Positions 20,713 through 27,715 of a DNA stretch of 64,000 nucleotides are shown piece after piece. Where the stretch lies: contig PHEW01000005.1 in the NCBI GenBank assembly GCA_002841315.1, positions 1-64,000 of the forward strand, given 5' to 3'. This DNA comes from Actinobacteria bacterium HGW-Actinobacteria-4 (GTDB taxonomy: Bacteria > Actinomycetota > Actinomycetes > Actinomycetales > Demequinaceae). The notes beneath the pieces were generated by a model. That model was not told where the DNA came from, ran no database searches, and saw only the letters and a program-made list of their open reading frames with translations. Position numbers and translations under genes: made by a program. Positions within the stretch are counted from its first letter, which is position 1. Each line of letters starts with the position of its first letter.

Positions 20713-21309
20713 ATGGGTGAGTCAGTCGGTGCTCCCGTCGAAGCGGTCTCATCGGGCCGGCCGCCCGCCAACCGCACCGTGCGAATCCTGGGAGCGGCGG
20801 TCGCGGTTCTTGGCGTGCTGATCGTGGTGTTGCTCGTGTTGCTGTTGGCGAATCGGGAGTCGCCTGCGGCCGAGCCGAGCGCGTCGCCCACGCCAACGCC
20901 GTCCGCCACGCCGTCCACTTCCCCCACCCCAGCGCCCAGTCCGTCACCCACCCCGACGGTGGCCGCCGAAGCTCCCACCGCGCCGGAAGAACCGCCCCCG
21001 CCACCACCCCCGCCTGCACCGACCGGACCGGTCTTCACATCATTCTCGGCTCCCAGCAAGGCCGGGTGCGACGGCGACTCGGGCTCGGTTGAGATGACGT
21101 TCACGTGGAGCACGTCCAAGGCTGTCAAGGCGTGGTTTGGGATCGCCACCACCAATGCCAAAGCTGCGCCCTATGAGGACGTGAGCGTCCAGGCCGGGAG
21201 CTATACCGCGTACTACCAGTGCTCCGAGGCAAGCCAGGTGTACACCGTGACGATCGAGGACGCCGACGGCAAGCTCACCCACGAGACGCGCACTATCTCC
21301 CGCAACTAG
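20713..21309 (+). CDS. Membrane-anchored protein with Pro/Ser/Thr-rich stalk and Ig-like extracellular domain
   Basis: The family is not recognised. The 198-residue product has a short cytoplasmic start, one strong membrane helix (about residues 24-46), a low-complexity Pro/Ser/Thr/Ala linker to about residue 103 with a run of eight prolines, and a roughly 95-residue C-terminal domain. That domain looks like an immunoglobulin-like beta-sandwich (FTWSTSKAVKAWFGIATT, SQVYTVTIEDADGK). Two cysteines in it could form a disulfide. CGGAGG precedes the ATG. It lies in the accessory interval between eno and ftsB. A surface display or wall-spanning role is only inferred. Confidence 0.7.
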   Translation: MGESVGAPVEAVSSGRPPANRTVRILGAAVAVLGVLIVVLLVLLLANRESPAAEPSASPTPTPSATPSTSPTPAPSPSPTPTVAAEAPTAPEEPPPPPPPPAPTGPVFTSFSAPSKAGCDGDSGSVEMTFTWSTSKAVKAWFGIATTNAKAAPYEDVSVQAGSYTAYYQCSEASQVYTVTIEDADGKLTHETRTISRN

Positions 21310-21347
21310 CGCGCGTGGGGCGTGCCGGTGCGTGGCATGGTGGAAGC

Positions 21348-22337
21348 ATGAGCAACCTCGACGCCGCGCCCGATGAAGTCGCGTACACGCCCTCGGAACG
21401 ACCGCCCGCAGATATCCAGGTGATTGACGGTCGCGACGTTCCGTTGGGCGGACCGCGCGCGCTGACCGTGCGGCGCACCTTGCCGCACCGCGAGCGTTCG
21501 TTCGTGGGAGCGTGGTGCTTCGCGGACCACTACGGACCTGCGAACACGGGCATGGACGTGCCGCCTCACCCGCACACGGGTCTGCAGACCGTGTCCTGGC
21601 TGTTCTCCGGCGAGGTCGAGCACCGCGACAGCATGGGCACCCACGCGCTGATCCGTCCGGGAGAGATGAACCTCATGACCAGCGGCGCAGGCATTGCGCA
21701 CTCGGAGGTCTCCACGTCGAGTTCCTCGACTCTGCACGGAGTGCAACTGTGGGTGGCGCTACCCGCCGGCGACGCCCACGGCCCACGTGGCTTTCAGTCC
21801 TTCGCCACCGAGGCGGTGGACTGGGCCGATGCTCCGCTCGCCAAGGTGACGGGTGGGGGCCAGGTGCGGGTATTCTTGGGCGACGTTGCCGGGATAGCGT
21901 CCCCCGTGCCCACATTCTCGCCGCTGCTGGGTGCAGAGGTCACCTTGAATGCAGGAGCCAGCGTCGAGTGGCCGGTAAACCCTCGCCTTGAACACGGGGT
22001 GCTGGTGGATCGAGGTCCCGTCGAGGTAGGTGGCACCGTGGTTCACCCGCACGATCTTGGCTTTGTCGCGCAGGGTCGGGACTCGCTCCGTCTGAGCGCT
22101 CTGCCTGACAGGCCCGCGCGGGTGGTGCTGCTGGGCGGCGAGCCGCTCAACGACGAGATCGTGATGTGGTGGAACTTCGTGGGTCGCTCGCACGAGGAGA
22201 TCGTGCGCGCCCGCGATCAGTGGCAGGCGCAAGACGCCCGCTTTGGTGCCGTCGCGGGGTACGAGGGAGCGTTGGCGTGGTTGCCTGCCCCTGAGTTACC
22301 GAATGCGCGGCTCAAGACTCGCCGCCGCCTGCCGTAG
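21348..22337 (+). CDS. Pirin family protein
   Basis: This is a bicupin of the pirin/YhhW family; some members oxidise quercetin and others have regulatory roles. The N-terminal cupin has the four metal ligands: His74 and His76 in PPHPHTGLQ, and His118 and Glu120 in AGIAHSE. The C-terminal part continues with VMWWNFVGRS, typical of the family. The chosen ATG gives 329 residues; the longer frame overlaps the preceding gene and shows no extra similarity. Together with the preceding gene it sits between the two 16-bp repeats. The cellular substrate is unknown. Confidence 0.88.
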   Translation: MSNLDAAPDEVAYTPSERPPADIQVIDGRDVPLGGPRALTVRRTLPHRERSFVGAWCFADHYGPANTGMDVPPHPHTGLQTVSWLFSGEVEHRDSMGTHALIRPGEMNLMTSGAGIAHSEVSTSSSSTLHGVQLWVALPAGDAHGPRGFQSFATEAVDWADAPLAKVTGGGQVRVFLGDVAGIASPVPTFSPLLGAEVTLNAGASVEWPVNPRLEHGVLVDRGPVEVGGTVVHPHDLGFVAQGRDSLRLSALPDRPARVVLLGGEPLNDEIVMWWNFVGRSHEEIVRARDQWQAQDARFGAVAGYEGALAWLPAPELPNARLKTRRRLP

Positions 22338-22387
22338 TTCGCGCCGGGATCAGCCAATGCTCCGACTCGCTGCCACCGCAGCGGTCA

Positions 22388-22403
22388 TCTGGCGCGGCGC
22401 GCC
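22388..22403 (+). repeat. 16-bp direct repeat, right copy
   Basis: This is identical to 20568-20583. It lies 6 bases before the first possible ftsB start. Unlike the left copy, it has no matching right arm nearby, so it is not a terminator. Confidence 0.7.
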
Positions 22404-22409
22404 TGGACA

Positions 22410-23156
22410 ATGGAACGTGTGAGCACCCCTCGTCGTCCTGGAGCACCGCGCTCGCCAGCGCCCACGCCAGCGCGCGCGGGTGCTCGCACCTCCTCGCGTG
22501 CCGAGCCGCGCGCCCCGCGCGGCGACGCGCGAACCGACAAGCCTGCGGCACCTCGGCGGACGCCAGGGCCGGCGACGGGCGGGCAGCGCCGGGTCGCGAC
22601 CAGGCCCAGTGGTCCTTCTGGCCCCGGCCGCGCTCCTACGCCCACACTGAAGCCCCGCATCGAGCCTGCGCGCCCTCGCGGGTCCTGGTCCGCGATGGTG
22701 ACGTGGCGCGGTGCGGTGTTGGTAGGCGTGGTAATTCTGTCGCTCGCGGTGCTCCTGCCCACCCTGCGTGTCTATATCGATCAGCAGGGAGAGTTGCGCG
22801 CGCTACGCGCGGAGGTGGAGCAAGCACGCGATGAGGTTGATCACCTCGAGTCGGAGGTGGCCCGGTGGGACGACCCGGCGTTCGTTGTCGCCCAGGCGCG
22901 CGAGCGGTTGGCCTATGTGTTCCCAGGAGAGACGCCCTACCGCGTGATTGACCCGGAGTTTGTGACCACTCATGCCCAGGGTTCGCCCGCCGCAGCCGAC
23001 AACCCGGCCCAAGGATCGCAAGCGCTCTGGTATGACGTCATGTGGACGTCAATGCTGGTCGCGGGCAACGGCGATCCGGATCTGGCACCTGCAGTTGAGC
23101 CTGAACGCGACAGTGATGAGGCGGCGCCGCTCACCGACGTAGACTTTGGCCGATGA
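22410..23156 (+). CDS. FtsB/DivIC septum formation initiator
   Basis: This bitopic division protein belongs to the FtsB/DivIC family, a partner of FtsL and FtsQ at the septum. A basic, Pro/Ala/Arg-rich cytoplasmic segment of about 95 residues is followed by a membrane helix (about 100-121), a coiled coil (124-152), and ARERLAYVFPGETPYRVID, characteristic of actinobacterial members. The C-terminal 65 residues are acidic and variable. The start is uncertain: ATG at 22410 or GTG at 22419. The latter would fit a leaderless start from GACAAT seven bases upstream. It overlaps the next gene by ATGA. Confidence 0.88.
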   Translation: MERVSTPRRPGAPRSPAPTPARAGARTSSRAEPRAPRGDARTDKPAAPRRTPGPATGGQRRVATRPSGPSGPGRAPTPTLKPRIEPARPRGSWSAMVTWRGAVLVGVVILSLAVLLPTLRVYIDQQGELRALRAEVEQARDEVDHLESEVARWDDPAFVVAQARERLAYVFPGETPYRVIDPEFVTTHAQGSPAAADNPAQGSQALWYDVMWTSMLVAGNGDPDLAPAVEPERDSDEAAPLTDVDFGR

Positions 23157-23707
23157 CCGCAAGCACAGTGACCGCAGCTGACCTCGAGACGTTGCATCGA
23201 CAGTTGGGCCGCGAGCCGCGCGGAGCAGTCGCCATTGCCGCCCGCTGTGTATGCGGCCGCCCTACGGTGGTGCGGACCTCTCCCCGGCTACCAGACGGTA
23301 CCCCCTTTCCCACTCAGTACTACTTGACTCACCCTGGCGCGGTCGGCGCGGTGTCCACGCTCGAGGCCAACGGGGTGATGCGCGAGCTCCAGGAACGGCT
23401 GCACGCCGATACCCAGCTTGCGGCTCACTACCGTGCGGCTCATGATCGCTACCTCGCTGAACGCTACGAGCTCGACGACGTTCCCGAGATCCACGGGATC
23501 TCCGCGGGCGGGATGCCCGATCGCGTCAAGTGCCTGCACGTGCTGGTAGGCCACGCGCTCGCATCAGGTCCAGGGGTGAACCCGCTGGGGGATGAGGCAC
23601 TCGAGCTCATCCGCGACCAGTGGCGACCCGACCGCTGCACGTGCTCCGACATTGAACCGCCGAGTCCCGCAGAGTCTCGCCCCACCGACACCGAGGAGCC
23701 TGTATGA
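23153..23707 (+). CDS. DUF501 family protein
   Basis: This is a conserved actinobacterial protein of unknown biochemical role, always near divIC and ppx (Rv1025 in M. tuberculosis, as I recall). The 184-residue sequence contains CVCGRPTVV, TQYYLTHP, GGMPDRVKCLHVLVGHALA and a C-terminal CTC, all characteristic of the family. Four conserved cysteines could bind a metal. It is translationally coupled to ftsB and ppx by ATGA overlaps on both sides, forming an operon. Confidence 0.88.
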   Translation: MTASTVTAADLETLHRQLGREPRGAVAIAARCVCGRPTVVRTSPRLPDGTPFPTQYYLTHPGAVGAVSTLEANGVMRELQERLHADTQLAAHYRAAHDRYLAERYELDDVPEIHGISAGGMPDRVKCLHVLVGHALASGPGVNPLGDEALELIRDQWRPDRCTCSDIEPPSPAESRPTDTEEPV

Positions 23708-24660
23708 CTCGCGTTGCTGCTATCGACTGCGGCACCAACTCGATCCGGCTCTTGATTGCCGACGTCGATGTCGTGGCCGAGACGCTGACCGATGTGGTGC
23801 GCACGATGACCGTGGTGAGGTTGGGTCAGGGCGTAGACAAGACCGGCGAGTTCGCCGCCGAGGCACTCGAGCGCACGTTCGCCGCAGCCGACGACTATGC
23901 GCGGCTTTGCAGTGAGCACGGGGTTACCCACATCAGGTTTGTCGCGACCAGCGCCACCCGAGACGCACGCAATCGCGAGGTGTTTCTCGAGGGGATTCGC
24001 GAGCGACTCGGTGTGACTCCCGAGGTCATCAGCGGAGAAGAAGAGGCGGCGCTGAGCTTTCGAGGTGCCGTCAGCGTTATTGACGCTGGCCACGCCCAGC
24101 CGTACCTGGTGGTGGATTTGGGCGGCGGGTCTACCGAGGTGGTGCTGGGCAAGGAACACCCCACGGTGGGGTGGTCGATGGATGTGGGTTGCGTGAGAAT
24201 GACCGAGAGGCACCTCGTGAGCGACCCGCCCACGGTAGCCGAGATTGACGCGGCACGCTCCGATGTCCAAGCCGCGCTCGACGCGGCCATCGTCGAGGTG
24301 CCGCTGGCTCAGACCCGCACGCTCGTAGGGCTCGCGGGATCGATCACCACGGTCACCGCGCACGCGCTGGGTCTCACTCACTACGATCGCGACGCGATTA
24401 ACGGGGCCGAGGTCACGATAGACGCTGCTCTTGAGTCATGCGAAGCACTACTGGCCAGTACCCGGGACCAGCGCGCAGCGATGCCTTTCATGCACCCAGG
24501 CCGCATCGACGTCATCGGCGCCGGCGCCTTGGTTTGGAGCGAAGTGCTGCGGCGAGTGCGCCGTGAAGTCCACGCTTCAGGTGGCGCGCTAGACATCGCC
24601 GTTACCAGCGAGCACGACATCCTTGACGGCATCGCGTTCTCTGCGGCGTCCCGAGCGTAA
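23704..24660 (+). CDS. ppx: Ppx/GppA-family exopolyphosphatase
   Basis: The enzyme releases phosphate from polyphosphate chains or acts on pppGpp. The ASKHA ATPase fold is shown by AIDCGTNSIRLL at the N-terminus and DLGGGSTEVVLG around residue 140; GEEEA near residue 115 supplies the catalytic Glu. At 318 residues it is the short, single-module form (Ppx1/Ppx2 type) without the C-terminal HD domain of E. coli Ppx. It is coupled to the DUF501 gene by an ATGA overlap and is followed by a tRNA gene. Confidence 0.92.
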   Translation: MTRVAAIDCGTNSIRLLIADVDVVAETLTDVVRTMTVVRLGQGVDKTGEFAAEALERTFAAADDYARLCSEHGVTHIRFVATSATRDARNREVFLEGIRERLGVTPEVISGEEEAALSFRGAVSVIDAGHAQPYLVVDLGGGSTEVVLGKEHPTVGWSMDVGCVRMTERHLVSDPPTVAEIDAARSDVQAALDAAIVEVPLAQTRTLVGLAGSITTVTAHALGLTHYDRDAINGAEVTIDAALESCEALLASTRDQRAAMPFMHPGRIDVIGAGALVWSEVLRRVRREVHASGGALDIAVTSEHDILDGIAFSAASRA

Positions 24661-24706
24661 TGCCCAGGTGTGGCATCGGCCGCCCGTACGCCACAATGGA
24701 GGGCAC

Positions 24707-24780
24707 GCCCCCGTAGCCCAACTGGCAGAGGCAACCGACTTAAAATCGGTCCAGTGCGGGTTCGAAACCCGCCGGGGGCA
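24707..24780 (+). tRNA. tRNA with anticodon UAA (tRNA-Leu), class I-like short variable loop
   Basis: The 74-base cloverleaf has acceptor arms GCCCCCG (24707-24713) and CGGGGGC (24773-24779), a perfect anticodon stem ACCGA/TCGGT around CTTAAAA (anticodon UAA at 24741-24743), and a perfect T-arm GCGGG-TTCGAAA-CCCGC. The variable region is only 5 bases (24751-24755), whereas bacterial tRNA-Leu normally has a long variable arm. Encoded bases after the discriminator read CCT, not CCA. M. tuberculosis has a UAA tRNA gene next to ppx2, as I recall, so the position is conserved. Confidence 0.88.
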
Positions 24781-24782
24781 CC

Positions 24783-25121
24783 TTAGGAATCGTCGCTGTT
24801 GTGCTCGGCGAGCTCGTCGAATATGGGGTTCGCCATGGGAACTCCCGTGAGGTAGGCCGCGCGAGCCAGCACGATGCTCCCGATCGCCGCGGTAGCGAGC
24901 TGCAACACGATCAGCGCAATGACCTTGACGACGTTGACGATGCCGGGCTGAAGGAGCAACGCGCCCACCACCACCATCACGATGCCGAGCCCCGCAGCCG
25001 TACTCACAGCAGAGGCGCGCGTGTAGACATCGGGGAAACGGAGTACGCCCAGGCCGGCGGTGGCGAACGTGATCGCACCCATCACAATGAGCACCTGCCC
25101 AATGATGTCGAGAACGCTCAT
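24783..25121 (-). CDS. mnhG: Na+/H+ antiporter subunit G
   Basis: This is the small membrane subunit MnhG/MrpG of the multi-subunit cation/proton antiporter. Its 112 residues hold three hydrophobic helices (about 3-28, 36-62, 64-90) and the family motif LGVLRFPDVYTRASA. It is the last gene of the reverse-strand operon, and its start overlaps mnhF (ATGA). Its stop codon lies only 2 bases from the 3' end of the convergent tRNA gene. Confidence 0.93.
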   Translation of the reverse strand: MSVLDIIGQVLIVMGAITFATAGLGVLRFPDVYTRASAVSTAAGLGIVMVVVGALLLQPGIVNVVKVIALIVLQLATAAIGSIVLARAAYLTGVPMANPIFDELAEHNSDDS

Positions 25122-25375
25122 CGTTTCCCCCTGGTGACGGCGCGGGCGAGTGACACGGTGGCGAGGAAGCCCACCAGGGTGGCGACCAGCACGATGTCGA
25201 ATGTCGCGCTTGACGCCGCCCGCACTCCCGCGAGCGTGATCAAGCCGATGATCGCGAAGAACAACAGATCAGCGGCCACCGCGCGGTCGGCGTCCCCGGG
25301 CCCGCGCGCCATGCGGATCGCGGCCGCCACGACAGTAGTGACGAGCAGGGCGATTCCGATGTCCACGCCAATCAT
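25118..25375 (-). CDS. mnhF: Na+/H+ antiporter subunit F
   Basis: This is MnhF/MrpF, an 85-residue subunit with three membrane helices. The RMARGPGDADRAVAADLLFF segment is the family signature. The ATG at 25375 overlaps the mnhE stop (ATGA). A longer in-frame reading to 25429 lies inside mnhE and is rejected. Confidence 0.92.
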   Translation of the reverse strand: MIGVDIGIALLVTTVVAAAIRMARGPGDADRAVAADLLFFAIIGLITLAGVRAASSATFDIVLVATLVGFLATVSLARAVTRGKR

Positions 25376-25749
25376 GGTCGCCACCCTTCGCGTCGGACCG
25401 CGTTCAGCATGCGCCGTTCCATGGCCCACAACTGTTCGCGAAGCTCGTCAGGGCCGGGTAGGTACATTCCGTGGACGTAGATGCTGCGCTCCGGGCCCGG
25501 GCCCGGGCCATCGCCGGCCGTGGTGAAGGCTCCGAGTGTCAACGTGCCCGGCGTGAGGCTGATGAGCGCACTCAGCAGAGTCACCTCGAACTCGGTGCGG
25601 CAGTGTGTAGTCAGGTTAACGATGCCGGGCGTCGAGTTCTGGCCAGGCGTCACGTTGTCGCGAATCACCGCGAGGTTCGAGACCAAGAGCTCTCTCGCGT
25701 ACCACGCGATGAACGCCACGATTCGAGGCAACCATGTCATGAGACTCAT
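25372..25749 (-). CDS. mnhE: Na+/H+ antiporter subunit E (short form)
   Basis: This is MnhE/MrpE, a membrane subunit needed for complex assembly. LLSALISLTPGTLTLG and YVHGMY are family signatures. The ATG at 25749 overlaps the mnhD stop (ATGA), giving 125 residues. This is shorter than the 150-190 residues I would expect, because the N-terminal pair of helices is mostly absent; only about residues 6-24 form a helix before RDNVTPGQ. The same frame stays open through mnhD, but that part does not encode the subunit. Confidence 0.88.
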   Translation of the reverse strand: MSLMTWLPRIVAFIAWYARELLVSNLAVIRDNVTPGQNSTPGIVNLTTHCRTEFEVTLLSALISLTPGTLTLGAFTTAGDGPGPGPERSIYVHGMYLPGPDELREQLWAMERRMLNAVRREGWRP

Positions 25750-27281
25750 GATCCCAGCACCGCCTGGATGTAGGGGGCGGTGTCCACCAGGCCCGCGGCG
25801 GCGATCTGGGTGAGGCTCAGGAGGCCGTGGGCGCCCACGCCGAGTGCAAGGGTCAGCGCGGCGAGGAAGAGCGACGGCGCAATCATTCCTGCACCGATGC
25901 GTCGCTTCTCCGCCACGGCGACGGTTCCCGAGGTCACTTTGATGGGCCCCTGTGTTGCAGCGACGGCCTCTTCGCCGGGTTGTTGCTTGCCCCAGAACAC
26001 CTCGGACCAGATCTTGAGCATCGACAACAGCGTAATGAGGCTCACGGCGATGGCCGCGATCACCACCGCAACCTGGCCGGCGTCGATCGCCGCCATGATG
26101 AGGGCGAGCTTGGCCACGAACCCGGAGAATGGCGGCACTCCGGCGAGCGACAGGGCGGCCGCGAAGAAAGCCACCGCGATGAGGGGCTCGCGCTTCGCGA
26201 TGCCCTTGACCTTGCCCAAGGTGCCGGTTCCATACCTCACCTCGATGGCGCCTGTCGAGAGGAACAGCGAGGCCTTCACAATCATGTGGTGAAGCTGATA
26301 GAAGATGCCGGCGGCCAGTCCCAGTGGGCCAAAGAGGGCCACGCCCAGCAGGATGTAGCCAATCTGGCTCACCATGTGGAACGCGAGGATGGAGCGCATG
26401 GTGGTCTCGCCCACCGCGCCCAGCACGCCCACGATCATGGTCGCGCTGAACAGGAGCAGGCCCACCCAGAGGAACCGCGCATCGCCCTCGAAGATCACCG
26501 CGTAGATCCGATAGATCGCGTAGATCGCCACCTTGGTGTGAAGCGCCGAGAAGATGGCGGTGACCACGGGGGAGGTCACGGGGTAGGTGCGCACCAGCCA
26601 GCCGTGAACGGGAACCACGCATGCCTTGATGGACAGGGCGAAGAGGCATACCGCCCCGGCAATGGCCACGCGGGTATCCTCGCTGGCAAGGCCGGCGAGC
26701 TCCGCGATGTTGACCGTCCCTGCCACGCCGTACATGAAGCCCACCCCGGCCAGGAAGACGGTCGAGGCGAGCAGGTTCACGGTGACGTAGAGCCGGGCGC
26801 CCTTAATGCGTTCAAGGTCGGCCTTGCCCGGTGCAGACATGACCAAGAGTCCGTACGCGGACAGCAGCATGACCTCGATGAACACGAACATATTGAAGAG
26901 GTCCGCCGTCATGAGTGCGCCACTCACACCCGCCGTGAGGACCAGCACCAGGGTGGGGAAGAATCGTCGGGCAGCGTGACCGGTGAAGATGGCGAACACG
27001 CAGCACACGGTGGTGAGCAGCGCCGTCACGGTGAGCATGAGGGCGGTGAACATGTCCACCACAAAGGGAATGGCGATGCCTGCCGGCCACAGCGCCACGG
27101 AGTGCGCCACGACGGTGCCGTCGACGGCACCGATGACCAACACCACTCCACCGGCCGTGGCCGCGACCAGCACGCTCATCAGCACGACGATCGTCAGTCG
27201 CGTGTACCGGGACACCATCGTCAGTGCGCCCGCCGCGAGCAGTGGCACGGCGACCAGGAGCGAGATGAGCGAGCCGGTCAT
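25746..27281 (-). CDS. mnhD: Na+/H+ antiporter subunit D
   Basis: This is MnhD/MrpD, a 511-residue proton-channelling subunit homologous to NuoM/NuoN of respiratory complex I. It has around 14 membrane helices. Key features are EVMLLSAYGLLV with the conserved helix-5 Glu, the Lys in SIKACVVPVHGWL, and HTKVAIYAIYR. GVPPFSGFVAKL is also typical. It overlaps mnhC upstream and mnhE downstream by ATGA. It would translocate H+ coupled to Na+ efflux. Confidence 0.96.
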   Translation of the reverse strand: MTGSLISLLVAVPLLAAGALTMVSRYTRLTIVVLMSVLVAATAGGVVLVIGAVDGTVVAHSVALWPAGIAIPFVVDMFTALMLTVTALLTTVCCVFAIFTGHAARRFFPTLVLVLTAGVSGALMTADLFNMFVFIEVMLLSAYGLLVMSAPGKADLERIKGARLYVTVNLLASTVFLAGVGFMYGVAGTVNIAELAGLASEDTRVAIAGAVCLFALSIKACVVPVHGWLVRTYPVTSPVVTAIFSALHTKVAIYAIYRIYAVIFEGDARFLWVGLLLFSATMIVGVLGAVGETTMRSILAFHMVSQIGYILLGVALFGPLGLAAGIFYQLHHMIVKASLFLSTGAIEVRYGTGTLGKVKGIAKREPLIAVAFFAAALSLAGVPPFSGFVAKLALIMAAIDAGQVAVVIAAIAVSLITLLSMLKIWSEVFWGKQQPGEEAVAATQGPIKVTSGTVAVAEKRRIGAGMIAPSLFLAALTLALGVGAHGLLSLTQIAAAGLVDTAPYIQAVLGS

Positions 27282-27715
27282 GACTGGCCCCCTTCCCGCT
27301 CGCTCGCGAACTCGTCGAGAGTTTCGGCGGGGTTGTCGTCGCTCGGAGTTGCTTCCGACGCGGCGGCGTCGGCGTCCACGTCCATGTCCGGCTGGCTGTG
27401 CACCGGAATGAGGTCGTCAGTGTCATCGTCGCCCCGGCCAGCGACCGCGAGCGCGAGCATGAAGATCGTGATGGCGAACGCGATCACAATGGCCGTGAGC
27501 ACAAAGGCTTGCGGAAGGGCGTCGGCAGTGACGGCGGGATCGGGGTCCGCCCCCAGTGGCTCTCCGCGCCGCGAGGTCCCGCCGGCGGCCATGATGATGA
27601 GGTTCACGGCGTGCGAGAGCAGGATGAAGCCCAGCACGACGCGCAGCATGCCGCGCTGGAGCATCAGGTACACCGCTCCGGTCACCAGGATTCCAGCCGA
27701 TAGCGCCAACGTCAT
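27278..27715 (-). CDS. mnhC: Na+/H+ antiporter subunit C
   Basis: This is MnhC/MrpC, homologous to NuoK. Three membrane helices fill the first 95 residues, with LGFILLSHAVNLIIMA and PQAFVLTAIVIAFAIT matching the family. The last 50 residues form an acidic, disordered-looking tail (many Asp/Glu), unusual for such a small subunit but seen in actinobacterial members. Length is 145 residues. It overlaps both neighbours by ATGA. Confidence 0.94.
   Translation of the reverse strand: MTLALSAGILVTGAVYLMLQRGMLRVVLGFILLSHAVNLIIMAAGGTSRRGEPLGADPDPAVTADALPQAFVLTAIVIAFAITIFMLALAVAGRGDDDTDDLIPVHSQPDMDVDADAAASEATPSDDNPAETLDEFASEREGGQS

Noticed and set aside
20876-21020. Repetitive-looking DNA coding for Pro/Ser/Thr repeats
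   Set aside because: It is an ordinary low-complexity linker in a membrane-anchored protein, not a DNA repeat array or CRISPR.
25750-26649. Upstream in-frame extension of mnhE to 425 codons
   Set aside because: The extra 300 codons overlap mnhD out of frame and give Arg/His-rich sequence. The true start is the ATG at 25749 coupled to the mnhD stop.
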